A stretch of DNA of 64,000 bases from Siniperca chuatsi (lineage: Eukaryota; Chordata; Actinopteri; Centrarchiformes; Sinipercidae). A program made the translations under genes and the position numbers. Location: assembly GCF_020085105.1 (NCBI RefSeq), contig NC_058055.1, positions 4,115,322 to 4,179,321 on the forward strand. The letters are read 5' to 3'. Shown here in pieces: positions 1-14,000 of the stretch. Each line of letters starts with the position of its first letter. Within the stretch, counting starts at the first letter, position 1. The notes beneath the pieces were generated by a model. That model was not told the origin of the DNA and ran no database searches. It worked only from the letters and a program-made list of their open reading frames with translations.

Positions 1-2088
1 CAAGTGTTTTCTGTGGCCGTGGTACAAAACAATGAGCACAGTTTGGTTACAATCTACAGTCAGAGATAAGCTGCTGTTGTGTAATATCTCTCACTGATAC
101 ATTGTGTTTATTTGTTGAGTTATGTGACAGGAGGCATTGTTTAATGTAATGTAATGCACCTACTGAATTGTATCTCACTATAAGTATTGAAAATAGTAAT
201 TATCAGAAATGCACTACATGGATCCAATATAGAAATGTATAATTGACAAAGAATTACACAGGCAATGAATTTCTGATAAGCTGTGGAATGAAAAAAAATG
301 TACCTAGTATCTGCCATTGAGTGTGACTGTTTGAAAGTGATGATTCTTTCACCCCTGAAATCTTATCTGTTTATTTATCAATGGTGTAATTTAATGTCTT
401 TGTAATTTAATGTATTTGAGCTGATATGAACAAATATATATTGTAATTTATTGTAAGTTGTCACTATTACATTGAAATTTTAACTGAGTGTGCCTCCTTT
501 GGATACCTCACCCACACTGGTTGTTTAAGTATTGTATTAATTCCTCATTAGTGCAGAAGAAGACAGATTGTCTCTGGATTTGAAGATGGTAATACCATGT
601 TTGTTAGGGAATATGACATGACATTGGGGGCATTTGTTCTAGATTGGGGCACACTGACCTAAATACATATTATGCTCTTAAATTCTGTGTTTCATGTTAT
701 AGAAGATATTTTAGGATTATGCATCCAAAAAAATGTGGATAGCAGCTTCAGGATTCTTAAAAGGATACTGGCACTTTCAGAAAATCACATGAAGTGTGTT
801 AACTTGGAAAAAGTAAGACTGAAAAGCATGGCCCCAAAACACACCTCTGAGATACATTCCAAGTCATTTTTGTGGAGGAAGACCATAGCAACACAATAAC
901 ACCTGTCATGCAGGTAAAAGACAAGATAGTGATAAAATCACAACCTGAGATACCAATCCAATGTTTAAGGCATTTAAGAAGGATGCAATGATGACTGTAT
1001 CCTGTGCTGTGCTAAAAGAACTAAAACTTAGCATTTCCCTGCGTCAGTGGCTAAAAGAGTCATCACTCTGAGCAGAGCTGTCTCAGTGCTCCAAAGCCAG
1101 ATTAACACTTCTCAGAGATCAGTCCCATTCATATGAGCTTACTTGTCACAGTTTTCATGTTTTTGTGTACACAGGTCAGCTACACTAGAGGTGAAAAAGT
1201 GGCTTGAACATTTTTTTTCTCCTGACTTTTAAAGGACCAACATTTGGCAGGGACATTGTGCTGAAATGGTCTTTTAGAAATACACAAAAACACAAGGACA
1301 AGAGGGAATAAGCATTTAGGATGCAAATACAGTGACAAACTGAAGTCTTTTGGTAACTTTTGTATTCATAAAATATTTCTTTCCTGGTTCAGTATCCTGG
1401 TTTGGAAATGTCTTAATTATAATAGAGTAGGGGGAAAAAGACATTTCTGCATATTGGGAAAACATCTTACAAGGTTATGTAAATTCTATCATGTTCTGGT
1501 TGAGAAGGATTGAGTCAAGTGAAAGTAGTGTTGTTTAGGTTTGTGTTTCATAAATTTTAAGGGTGACAGGTTTAGTTTAACCCCCTCCTCGCCTGGAGGA
1601 CGCGATAATATTAATGATTGACACGGTAAAGTGACCAATAGTAACGTGTGTAGCGTGTGACGCTCTGCTCCTGCTGCATTCTTTGTATCAATGTTATGGA
1701 GGCACATATTGCTCTCTGTGCAAACGAAGTTCCCATTTGTGGACAGTAAAATCTATCTATCTATCTATTCATCACCCTTGACGAGGAATAAAACATTTGA
1801 TCACCCTGGTCTAAATAAGTCACACTCGTACAGTCGCAATTTCAGAAGAATAATCAAAGCAAACTGTTCTTCATTAAAAAAAAAAAAATGCATGCTGTGA
1901 TCACAACGTTTGATTTGGATGAGACACATTTGTGTGTAGAAAATGTATAATTATTTTAATATTTGCAGAATAAAAAGTGATTTTAGGAAATTAAATTATA
2001 TTAAATTAAGACATCTTTACAGCTTCAAACTCCTAACTATGGACAATGGAAAACCGAGTCATTGCTTTTTCCGTTTTTCCCACACATC
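1..2088. other. AT-rich flank upstream of hnrnpl, with its promoter region
   Basis: I see no recognisable coding exon here; the short open frames match no family I know. The first 1.5 kb is AT-rich and could be the 3' flank of an upstream gene or intergenic DNA. A short GATA/CTAT-type microsatellite lies near 1,751-1,769. A CCAAT box (about 1,633-1,637) and a more GC-rich stretch at 1,575-1,680 lie 400-500 bases before the hnrnpl start. The last 50 bases before the ATG at 2,089 are pyrimidine-rich, as expected for a 5' UTR. The transcription start cannot be placed from sequence alone. Confidence 0.5.
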
Positions 2089-5000
2089 ATGAATGCAGCA
2101 GTAGCCCGGCACTGGGGACAGGACAACATGGCTGCTGCTGCGGGCAGATACTACGGAGAAGGAGGCAGAGCAACGAAAAGACAGAAAACTGAGGACGGAG
2201 GAATGACAACGGTGAGGGTTTCCCGCGTGCCTTGGTAGTTGCCGTTTTATTGTGCAAAAAAATGTGATAGGTTTTGCTTTTCTAAGAGAGGAGAAGCTAA
2301 GTAGCTAACCGAAGCAAACCATTTCACGTTAACGCGAGTTTGGTCAGGTTTAGCTAGAACAACGGTATAGCGGTAAGGGAATATGTCTAATTAGCTACAT
2401 AGCTACTCAACGACATGTAGCTGCCTTCCTGTGTACTGATAGAAAACATGTTTTAGTTCATCATAAGCTGTGCAAATTAACACAAATAATTGGTCGTTGA
2501 GTCAGGCCAGTGTTTAAAGTTCATGTGAACGTTAGTTAACGTTACTGACGCAAATTTACAACGCAATACCGGTTATTTTTTAAGACTGACTGAGTGGAGC
2601 TACTATTTACTCATCTATGCCGGTCTGTTGCTCCACCCCCTTTCCATAAGCGGTGGAAGTATTTTCTGACCCTACAAGCATCATGTTGTGTGCATCGTTT
2701 TCAGGAGAGCTACGATGACCCTCATAAACCGCTACCCTCCCCGGTGGTGCACATCAGGGGCTTGGTGGACGGTATCATGGAGGCTGACCTGGTGGAGGCC
2801 CTGCAGGAGTTTGGGGCCATCAGGTACTGACAGAGCACATAAGACGCTGTGCTAACAGTATGTACTGTATTCTTCAGTGGTGTGATTCTCATGCTGCAGA
2901 TTTCATGGGTCCTGATGTGTGAACATTCATCATAACTTCATCTACTCACAGACACAGTCCCGATCCACTGTCATCTTGTCAAGCTGCTATGGCTGTTATG
3001 TTAGAAAATAGTTGCCGAGTTAACACATCAGAGAAAGCGCAGTGGTGGGTAGAGTACTGAAAAGCTTTACTCAAATAAAGGTACAATTACTCCCATAGAA
3101 AATTGTTCAAATAAAAGTAAAATTACCATTTGACAAACCTACTACTTTTACTAAGTAAAAGTGTAAAAGTAGCCTACTTGGTCAATAAACTACTCAAAGT
3201 ACAAGTTACTTTTTGTTTTAATATTGTTTAGTGCGTGTAGGCCAGTGATCTTAACAAGTCATTTAATGCAAGTCCAAGTCAAGTTTCAAGTCTTTGAGCT
3301 AGAGTCCAAGTCAAGTCTCAAGTCCTTAGGGCACAAGTCCAAGCCAAGTTTCAGATCTTTGCTCAAGAGGCAGAGTCAAGTCTCAAGTCTCTTTTCAGAA
3401 TAATAAGGGGAACGCACTTGGCTTTGCATGTTGATTATCTCTAATTTAGCTATTTCTGTTTAATACAGTTATATTACTTATTTTTTTTTATCTACATGAA
3501 GGTATCGAAAAGACCACTTTAAAATATCATACTTGCTAGCTGCCTTGCCTACTGTTGTTGCCTGTATCTGTTGTTATCTTGATTTGGACATGTAGCCAAC
3601 CAAACCACTTGCTTTGACATAAAGGGTGCTGCATATGATTTGGCTTCTCCAATAGCACAGGCACCCAATACAATATGATTATTCCTAAAGCATCTGTGAA
3701 CATAATCTTTACAACGTAAAGAATTATTGTGGCAATAACACGGGAGCAGCCCATTGTTGAATGAAGTAAGGTAAGCCTAAATATGGAGGGAGGCCTGTGT
3801 GTCACGTGTAAAACCCAACAGGACTGTTTTATCCACCCATATTTGCTCTAGCCCTATGCTTCTCAAAAATTCGGCCACCGTCGGGCATCACTATAAAACA
3901 AATTGCAACCAACCAGAATTAGAGTAAAGAAAAAGGCAAATTTCCATCCAAAGAAAGCCATGCTCTGTGCAACGAGAGGCTTCTGTTAATATATCAGAAT
4001 CAATCCAGTGATCATCTGACTTAGATGTCCATACAGTGTGCAGCCATTAAATAATAATAATAAAGTGAAAGTATTTCTGCCGGCTTGTGAAAGGGCAATG
4101 CAGGCTGTTTTCCAGCACAGCCACCAGTGGCATAGTGTGCAGTTACTGGATTTGAGTTACATTAGTAGAAGATCCAAACCTGAAATTGAAAAGGTATTTG
4201 CCTGATTTTTTTTCAATTTTTGCATTTGCTCAACTCATTAATATCTGGCTCAACGCACGTCCCTGTACAGCAAGGGAGACCGGTTAAAGCTCTCCTGCGT
4301 AACCGCACACACACACAGCTTGGATGACAGCTCATTTTGGTTAATGTAGCAAAATGCATAGTAGATAACAGACTAGTTGTAACAAAGGTATAAATGGCAA
4401 ATGTGGGGAAGTTAAAAGTAGTTTACTGGCTCAAAACAATACTTGAGTAAAAAGTAAAAGTAGAGAACTGAAAGAGCACTGCCGGAGTCCAGTATTCACT
4501 TGCTTGTTAGCTCTGGGTTAGTTCTCCAAATCCTTTGGAAACTATCTTGGTCTTCAGCCTGTTAGATGCTGTATGTTTCACCAGCCACTAGTTGACTTCT
4601 TGGCTGTGCTGTTCCATACTGGGCACGTAGCATACACAAGGCTACGTGAACTTGTCTGCGGGAAACGGCTGCCTATTGTTTGAATGAAACCTAACCTTAC
4701 AGACTGTGTGCGGGCCAGAAAACCTAAAAAATGAGCTAAAAGCAGATTTTAATGTTAAATCTTGTCAACTCTTTCATATTACTGGGAATCAGTTTTTTCA
4801 AAATATGTCATAATGCTGGTTTAAATTTAGCTAGTTATAGGCAAAGTCAGCGTAATTGCAAGTCCAACCAAGTTGCCAATGACTTTAAACATTTATGTGA
4901 CTCATGCTTTTGTTTATGAAACATGGTTCAGTAATCCAGCCTATAGGTCCTATAATTTTCTTCTTGAAATATTTATTTACAGTTATGTGGTTATGATGCC

Positions 5001-8000
5001 CAAGAAGCGCCAGGCCCTGGTGGAGTATGAGGACATGAATGGCTCCTGCAATGCTGTTACATATGCAGCAGAGAACCAGGTTTACATTGCAGGCCACCCT
5101 GCCTTCATCAATTACTCCACTAGCCAAAAGATCTCCCGGCCAGGAGACTCCGACGACACCCGGAGCGTCAACAATGTGCTGCTGCTCACGATCATAAACC
5201 CCATCTATCCTATCACCACGGTAACGTGATTATAAAAACTAACCTTGCGTGCAGTGACAGTGTCGCATCATAATTTATTTAGCACTGTGTTGAACTGGAT
5301 ATATTACTGTATGATTACAAATTCAGACAGAATCATTCATTAGATCTCCGTACATTAAACCGTGTTGTGATTGAAACTGGCTTCATGAAAAATAAGGATT
5401 AGATTTTAGATTTTATTTTCACAAAGTGCTGAAAAACTACTGTTTTGATTAGAGGTACTTCAGCCAATACATCCATTAAACAGTATCCATTCTTTCCCCA
5501 CTGCACGTAAGTTGTTAGGAGTAGTGATTCTCAACAAATATTGAAACATACAGACCTATTCTTCTGCATCAGCATGGTTTTAGAATACAAATAATGTTTT
5601 CATTTCTTTTTTCTACCTAATATATATGTTTCACAACTGCTGTGAATTTTCCTTTCCACTTTGATGTCACTGAATTCCTTTTTATAGAAATGGCAAAAAT
5701 TAAGCAATTTAAAATGGAGTAACAGTCAGCAAAGCAGTATGTTTTTGTGTTTGGTCATGTGTGATATTTTTAAAGGGGTGTGTGCTGTCGTGTAAAGGGT
5801 GCTTACTATATCAGGAGTACTATATGAACTTATCTGTGTGCCTCTACAGGATGTGCTCTACACCATTTGTAACAACTGTGGTCCTGTACAGAGGATCGTC
5901 ATCTTCAGAAAGAATGGTGTTCAGGCCATGGTTGAATATCCTTTTCAGCAATTGCCTTTTTTATTGGCCATATTCCTTTACATTTGGACACACTATTATT
6001 GTACAATATGTTGACGTTTAATTATACTTGGGCCCTCAGAAATCTAAATATAATCAGACCTCACCTTAACACATTGCTGCCACGTTTGATTCAGTCCAAA
6101 GTGCCCAGAGGGCCAAAGCCTCTCTGAATGGGGCAGACATCTATTCTGGCTGCTGCACTCTAAAGATTGAATATGCCAAGGTAGGTGTTTGCCACTGTCT
6201 AATCAACCTTTGTGCCAGCTGAATTGAATCAGATGTTAGTGAGAGGAAACTAGTTTTGATTGTAATGCAATCCTGTTCACAGCCAGCACGCCTTAATGTC
6301 TTCAAGAACGACCAGGACACGTGGGACTATACAAACCCCAACCTCAGTGGCCAAGGTAACATGCAGTCTCCAACCCTTCCTTCCCCCTTTTTTCTTCCTC
6401 TTTTCCTCTCATGCCACTGTATGGGATGGTTAGGGTTCTCTGCCTCCAGGGGTATTGCCTTTGATCACAGATGAATAGTTTCTTCCACCATTCACCATGC
6501 TGCTCAACTCAGTGTTCAGAGGCAGTATTCCTGTGATGCCTTCACAGTCTTCATGCATTTTCTCGCCACACAGCAGGCTCAAAGTAAGGGCATGAGGAGC
6601 AACCTCAAGGGCAGCCAACCTCAATTACAGGCTCATGCATGTGAAAAGCCCAACGCACCCGTCACAGTAGCATACGCACCATTCTTCACATAGGTTCACA
6701 TTCCCTATAGAGCATGTCACAGCTGCACAACCTCACATCCCTGCTTACTCTAATCCAGAAAATCCTACAGAGACTATCACACCTGTTAGCATTCTTTCAA
6801 ACATAGTGGAGATTTTATCATATCTTAAATTAGACATTGCACTAGCCAGCTGAGTTGACTAGTGAGACCACTAGGCACACTTCTGGTTAAAGGTCCCATG
6901 AAACGACTCCTGAGATCTTAAACCTTTCCCAGGCTTTGTATTTCTGCATGAGAGTTGGACTTCACGATGGGAGGGCCTGGGTTTGAGGGTAGGTGGAGCA
7001 TAACAGCAGAATGAACACTGTCAGTAGTTGTCACTGTGTTGCTGAGGATTAAACACCCAACCGTTTTGTGGGGTGTCAGCATTACGATCAGCAGAGACAG
7101 TAGCTGCTGATGTTGGATGGCATCTCAGTCTGATTACATTTTTATTAGCTGGATCGTTTTGCATACGCCCCAAGCACATGAGTTATTTAAAAAATGACGC
7201 TTAACAGTAATCAAAATGGTGTAATTTTAGAATAATGATGGGTTATATTTTTGGTATGTTTTACATGTAACCGTTGATGGTGAACAACAGATCTGGGACA
7301 CGAGAACATTCTGCATTTCATGGGACCTTTAATGTAAAACATATACTATAAACACACTTGATAGTGTCTTCTACATTGTTAAGCTTTCAAATCAATATTT
7401 GTGTCAACAAATGTGTATTGTTTGTGAGCATAATAATAATGTGGGCATAGGTTTTTAAAGGTAGGGATTACATCATTTGTTACTGGATATGTGTTTTGTT
7501 GATGTAATGGTAAAACAATGTGTTTAAAACCCAAGAACTAAAAGTCAAGATTATTGCATGCCCGAAACCTCCAGCAAGGGAATTTAGTCACCCACTTACT
7601 GCTAAATGCAAGTAGGCAAACTGTTAGGTAATTGGATTTCAGGGTAACAGAACATTCACTAATATGTAATGTGTTAGGAGCATGATGGAGAAGACCATAC
7701 TGCAATTTATAATATTACATATTTGCCTTAGATTCTATGTGGTCAGCAATAGAATTTTACTTTAGTGTATCCGTATGAAGGAAATTTCTGATTTTCTTTT
7801 TTTCGTCAAACACTGTAAAATGATGTAGTTGTTTCTCTTGTACACGACCAGGACCACAACATGTACATTTCAAGTTTCATACAGGTATTTGACATCTTTC
7901 TTGATATTCTATAGTTTGTGCTGCCTTACAAACCAGAGGTACTCCTTGTGTCCTCACTGTGCAAACTCATACAGGCTTACCGCAACCTCTAAGCAGACAC

Positions 8001-11000
8001 AGCGGCTTCTACAGCTACAGTATAACAGCACCCACAGCCACAACTAATGTAAATCTGCTCTGTGGCATACATCGGACACAGTGGGGCAACAAATACTGGA
8101 ACACAACCTCAACTCAGTACTTCCCTATTCCAAGTCCATCATCACCCCTATCTCCACCACCTGACACGGGAGGCCATTTTATTTTTGGTGGTGGACAGTA
8201 GCCACCATTTCAGTTTGAGGGACAGAAATACTCCAAGGCCACGCGAACAGACACCTCGCATATCCATCACAGACTGATGTTGATAGATTGATAAGCATCT
8301 ACCACCCCCTCTTTACCAGTGCAGCACATCTCATCTGCAGAGCCCTGAGGAGTCGCCACTTTTGACACAACACATTGATGATGAGGGCGGGAGTCAGGTG
8401 TGTGGTCGTTGTGGCCACGCCTCCTAGCCCTTGGGATGTGCCTGCCATAACACAACCACAGGGAGCAACAGAGGAGTTTTCAGACACACTCAGCCCGACC
8501 AGGGAACAGATGACACCACATACTGGGGCAATAAACAAAAAAAGAGGCCATTCTCTCTCTCTCAGATGCTAATACCGCTTGTCTCTACCTTCCTGTGCCG
8601 AACACAACATGACAACACAACGTGCTGAATATCCACGGCAACACACAGCTGAACCGCCATGACAGCACATCGTCACGCAGATATTCCAGATGACTTATTG
8701 TCAAGCACTAGATGCCTTTTCACTTTTCAAGTGGCTGACAGCTAATAAACCAAATAAGCAAGCATCATGTGAGCGTCCATTTTTACATGAGAAGAAATAT
8801 CCACGGGGGGGCCTATGAAGACACAAGCATCAAACACCTATCAAGCATACAAGCACAGAGGCAAACAGATTAAAAATCCTTTCCTAAAGCTTTCTACATT
8901 TATGGACTCTGGTGTTCTGTTTTTTCCCTGTACCTTCCTCCCCATTTCCCTCCTTCTCTCTTTGCTGTTCTTGTGTTGTTTCTGCGTTGTTTCATTTTGC
9001 CATTTTTGCACTGGCCCATAGTGATGCCTTTAACGCCTCCCGTGTGATGCAGGTTTGGCTCAGTGTGTCTGTGGACAGACAGCCCACTCTCAAACGGTGC
9101 AAATGTCCTGCTTTGTGGTCAGAGCACGGTAAGCTGGAAATGAGCCTCTAATAGCAACTTTCAAAACAAACCGGCAGCAAGTTAAAACCCAAGCATGGAC
9201 GTGTGGATGTACTTTTCTCTCTGGTGGTGGGGATGCAAGGAAGGAAAGAAGGAAGAAAAGACTGAAGAGGGAGAATGAGTTGAGGCTGGAGTCAAGAGGT
9301 TGGCGGGTAGCATCCTTGCTGAAGACTGCCCCCTACCTGCCCACTGTGTCCCATGCTCCATGTGTGGTGCTGTAAGTACTTGAAAGAAATTAATGAATAA
9401 TCTGACTTGATGGTTAAAAGTTGAAAGTTATTGTGAAACTAAAACAACATGACTGTTGAAAATAAACTTAAATTGTTGAGCCGCCATGTTAATACTACAA
9501 TATGATATAACAGACTACATTCTATTCGTAAATTATTGTTAAAATATTCTACATTTAGAATATTTGCTACATTTATTGCCGTTTGATTATACTACCTCGT
9601 GTTGGGTTACAAAGCATGTTAGTATCCAGGGGAATGAGTGGGGCCAGTCAGAAGTTGGAACATTTTTAACTTTGATATCTAGGTAAAACGTTACAAAAAC
9701 TATTAAGGGAGTGTTGGATTTGGATTGTACTGTCTTGCAGCAGTAGTAGCAGCTAATATACATTTTCCAAATTGTCAGTTAGAAAGGTAGCTAGGTTTTA
9801 TTTTACAGATGTGGATTTTTATTTTAGCGCTGGTTGTTTTTATTTGGAAATAGTATTGTTCTGAGGTAGTTGTCACACCTGGTGGTGACACGTAAGACAG
9901 GAGGTTTGCTCAAGTAAGGGCAGAATGGAACTAATTAAGGGTTTTATTTCTGTTCACTTTGTTGTGCAGAAAAATCAGAATTTGTTATATTCAGATTTTA
10001 TGTATAATGCAAAATTCCATGCAGCATGGTTTGTAGAAGTGGTGCTTGTAATTAAAGTCCCCATTTGGTAGTCCCAGTGATCTTCCCTGGTATTGCTTAC
10101 AGTGTGTCTCTAGTGGCACATTCAATTAGCAATCTGCCATTCAGGGCACATTATATGCAGCCACTGATATAGTATGATTAACTTCACATCTGTTTCAGTG
10201 CACTGTGTGTGGCGTTTAATTCACAATCTCCCAGTGTCCATATCACTGTGTGTACCTGCAGTATCTATGCATATCATAAATATTCTGCAGATAATTGTTT
10301 TGGTTACAGTTGAGGTTGTATTTGGGATAGTAAATCTATTTATATAACAGGTGTGAAATAGATGTATCATAAGCTAACTGTAACCAAAGTAGCAATTCTA
10401 TCTCACCTGACATGACATGACATGACAGGCCACTTTAGCCTTGCAAGATACTTAACCTGCTGGAGTGTAGCAGTATAGCAGTGTGGATCTGTCCTTGACA
10501 CTACACTACTTAAAAATGTGGTTATTTTGATTATGGCAGGGCTGCATTGATCAATTTAAGCCAGTCTACAATTCGGATGTAATTTTTTCCCTTCCACAAT
10601 GTAATCTAGTCAAAGTCCTTGATGTCTTTTCACTTCTGATGTTATACCTGTGTCTTATTCTGATTTGTAATAACTGTGTAGTTCCCATAGTTTTCAATAA
10701 AACATGCTTAGACTGCAGTGCTTAGTGCTGCTCATTGCACTGATGCATATTTTACTCTCTTATCTTCTACTTGAATGTTTCTATTCCATATAATTGCCTG
10801 GGATGTAAAGAAATGTGTTTATACAGTATTGCCAAATTTATACTTTTTTAATGTTAATTTGGATTTGACGTGTGCATATGTGTACCTGCACAGATGCTGA
10901 TGGTGAAGGCAATTGGAACAATTCACAAGGTGTGTGTGTGTGTGTGTGTTTGTACTAGGATGGCTGATATAGGAGGTCTTTTAAAAAAAATGTTTGATAG

Positions 11001-14000
11001 CTATTTTTACTGTTAAAAAAATCTCCATTATGTCACGTATTAGATAAGCAAAATAGAGCCTGCAGACTTTTTTTTTAACACTTAAGATCTACCCTTTGCT
11101 GCATGTCAATCACAACCTTGTCCCTTAGCACATAGTAGCCCATGTAAGGTACTTGTTTGACACCTTTAGTAAGGAAGCTGTTTGATAGGCAACTTTTATT
11201 TGACCATTTTAGATCCGAATGCCAATCCCAACAAACGCCAGAGACAGCCTGCTCTTTTAGGAGACCACCCACCTGATTATGGTAAATATCCAATAAAGAA
11301 ATTGGTCATTATGAAGAATGGATCACATTCCATTACTGTATCTGTACCTCAGATGTTTTTTTCTCTCTAATTAAGGTGGCCCTCAAGGAGGTTATCATAG
11401 CTACAATGATGACAGCTACGGCCCCCCTCCTCCCCACCGTATGGGGCCAGGTATGGGTGGGCGTGGTCGCGGTAGCCAGCGCTATGGCCCTGGATACGGA
11501 CCACCACCCCCTGAGTACGGTCCTCACGCTGACTCCCCGGTTCTTATGGTATATGGCCTTGAGCCCTCTAAGATCAACGCTGACAAAGTCTTCAACATTT
11601 TCTGCCTCTATGGCAATGTAGAGAGGGTGAGTGAAATAATGCTAACCAAACACTCTTTAGTCATTACACACCAAAACTTGATGGTTGCATCCTCCCTTAC
11701 CTTCAAAAAAGTAAAATGTAATGAATTGATAGTGATTACTGAAATTTAAATAACAAATTACACTGCTCAATGATTAAATAAGTAAAGTTAGTGTAAGCTG
11801 AAAGCCGGTGCTTACAACAGTTCACCATCAACAAATGTTTCCTGTAGAGCTGCGACGATCGGTCGATTAGTTGATTGACAGAAAATGAATCAGCAACTAT
11901 TTGGATGATCGGTTAATCGTTCAAGTCATTTTTCAAGAACAAATGCAAAATGTCAGCTCTCAAATGTGACAATTTGCTTTTTTTCTTTATCATATATGTT
12001 AAAGTAAATTGGATATCTTCAGGTTTTAGACTGTTAAGTCAGACAAAACAAATTGAAAATTGAAGACATCTCTGTGGCCTCTGAGAAATTGTGCCATTTT
12101 TTCACGATTTTTTTAACATTTCATAGACTAAGCGATAAATCAGTGAATCCAGAAACTAATTGACAGATTAATGAAAAAAATCATTCAGTTGCAGCACTGT
12201 TTCATGCTCTTGTTTGTGCGAGTCAGCTGGATGTTGTTCTTCCTTCAGATTAAGTTCATGAAGAGTAAGCCTGGAGCAGCAATGGTGGAGATGGGAGACT
12301 GTTACTCTGTGGACAGGGCCATCACTCACCTCAACAACAATTTCCTTTTCGGACAGAAACTCAATGTTTGGTAAGAGCAGCTATTCAAAACATTATCATA
12401 GACTACTATCAACAAAAAAAAAAAGAGGTGCAGAGCTAGATATACAGAGTAAGACCTCTGGCCCTCTTTCCTTGGCAGTGTGTCCAAGCAGCAGGCTATT
12501 GTGCCAGGACAGTGCTACCAGTTGGAGGACAACAGCAGCAGTTTCAAAGATTTCCACGGATCCCGCAACAACCGCTTCACCTCCCCAGAGCAGGCGGCCA
12601 AGAACCGAATCCAGCACCCGAGCAACGTCCTACACTTCTTTAACGCACAGCCCGACATCTCTGTAGAGATCTTCAACCAGGTAAGAAAAGCCACCAGGGT
12701 TCTATTTGTGAAGTGTAGATTTTCCACAAATCACTGCCTCAAATTATCACTGAAACTGGTCTTTCCTTCCAGGTCTGCGATGAACTGGGAATTAAGAGCC
12801 CCGCAAGTGTGAAACTTTTCACCGGAAAGAGTGAGTTACAGCCTGGCCAATTTTATAAACTGGTTTTGTACAAAAACCCCACAAAGCAAAACCTTTCTAC
12901 ACATTTACAGTACAGGGGTGGGGGAAATTGTTTGGCTAGGTCAGTGGTTCTCAAACTTTTTCTGTCATGTTCCCCATTAACAATATTAACAATATTGGGG
13001 GAGCAACAAAAACAAAGGAGAGGTTGAATTTGATTGAAATAAAAAAAAAAATGATTCAGGTCAACACGATAGCATCTGCAAACTCTTGTTTTTTTTATTT
13101 CCCTACATACATACAATTTAACTTAGTCCCCCCTGTTTAAGAGCCACTGGATATACGCAGAAGGCACAGTCTGTACACCTTACAGTTCCTATTTCATATG
13201 CAACACACTGCCAGTTGCCAACAAAGCATTGCATTTGGTCTTCAAACTGATCCACGTGACAGGTAATCAAAGCAAACCCCCAGCTCTTCTAAATGCAAGG
13301 TGTTGTTTGCAAACTAGATCATCTAAAAATGGGATCCAAATGAATTTCTCATGTGTATGTAACTGCTGAATTTGGGAGACAGAGAAAAATGTTTCTCTGT
13401 TTTAGCAGCATAAATATATTTTTACTGTTTTTTACAAAGTGAAAACCAAATCAATGTTAGAAAAAAGGTTATAAATCTCAATTTAGTAGAACTCACTTTA
13501 GTTAAAATTGCATTGCACACATACCAGCTAGTTTTGGATATTGCTATTTTGGCTGTGCTGTAGCTGTTAGGTGGCTTCTTCAGGTATATTAGTGAGTGAT
13601 CTTAGAACCTATACAGATCTTTAGTTCAATGCAACACACAGCTGAGTATTGTTCAGAGCCCCCTAAAGGTCACGGTGAGAATTTTTTTTTGCATTCCCTT
13701 GCAATATGTTTTGCGTTCTCTCGCAATACTTCTCTTCTTCCATTCCTTCTGAGCCATGTGTGTTTGTAATGGAAGGTAGTGTGGAGATTCTCAAGTTAAC
13801 GCATTTAGCACTGTTTATGGACACCTCACCTTATATGATGTCCACTGCAAAGAAGTTATCAGAACATTATCAAACTTCTGGGTCGGAGCTGCATGTATAA
13901 CATCATTTTTGCTCCACACTTACAGCAACCGGCCTTCTACCAAAACCTGTTTCAGCACTGAAGGTAACTTTAATTTGTTTTGTGCAAATATGGCACATTA

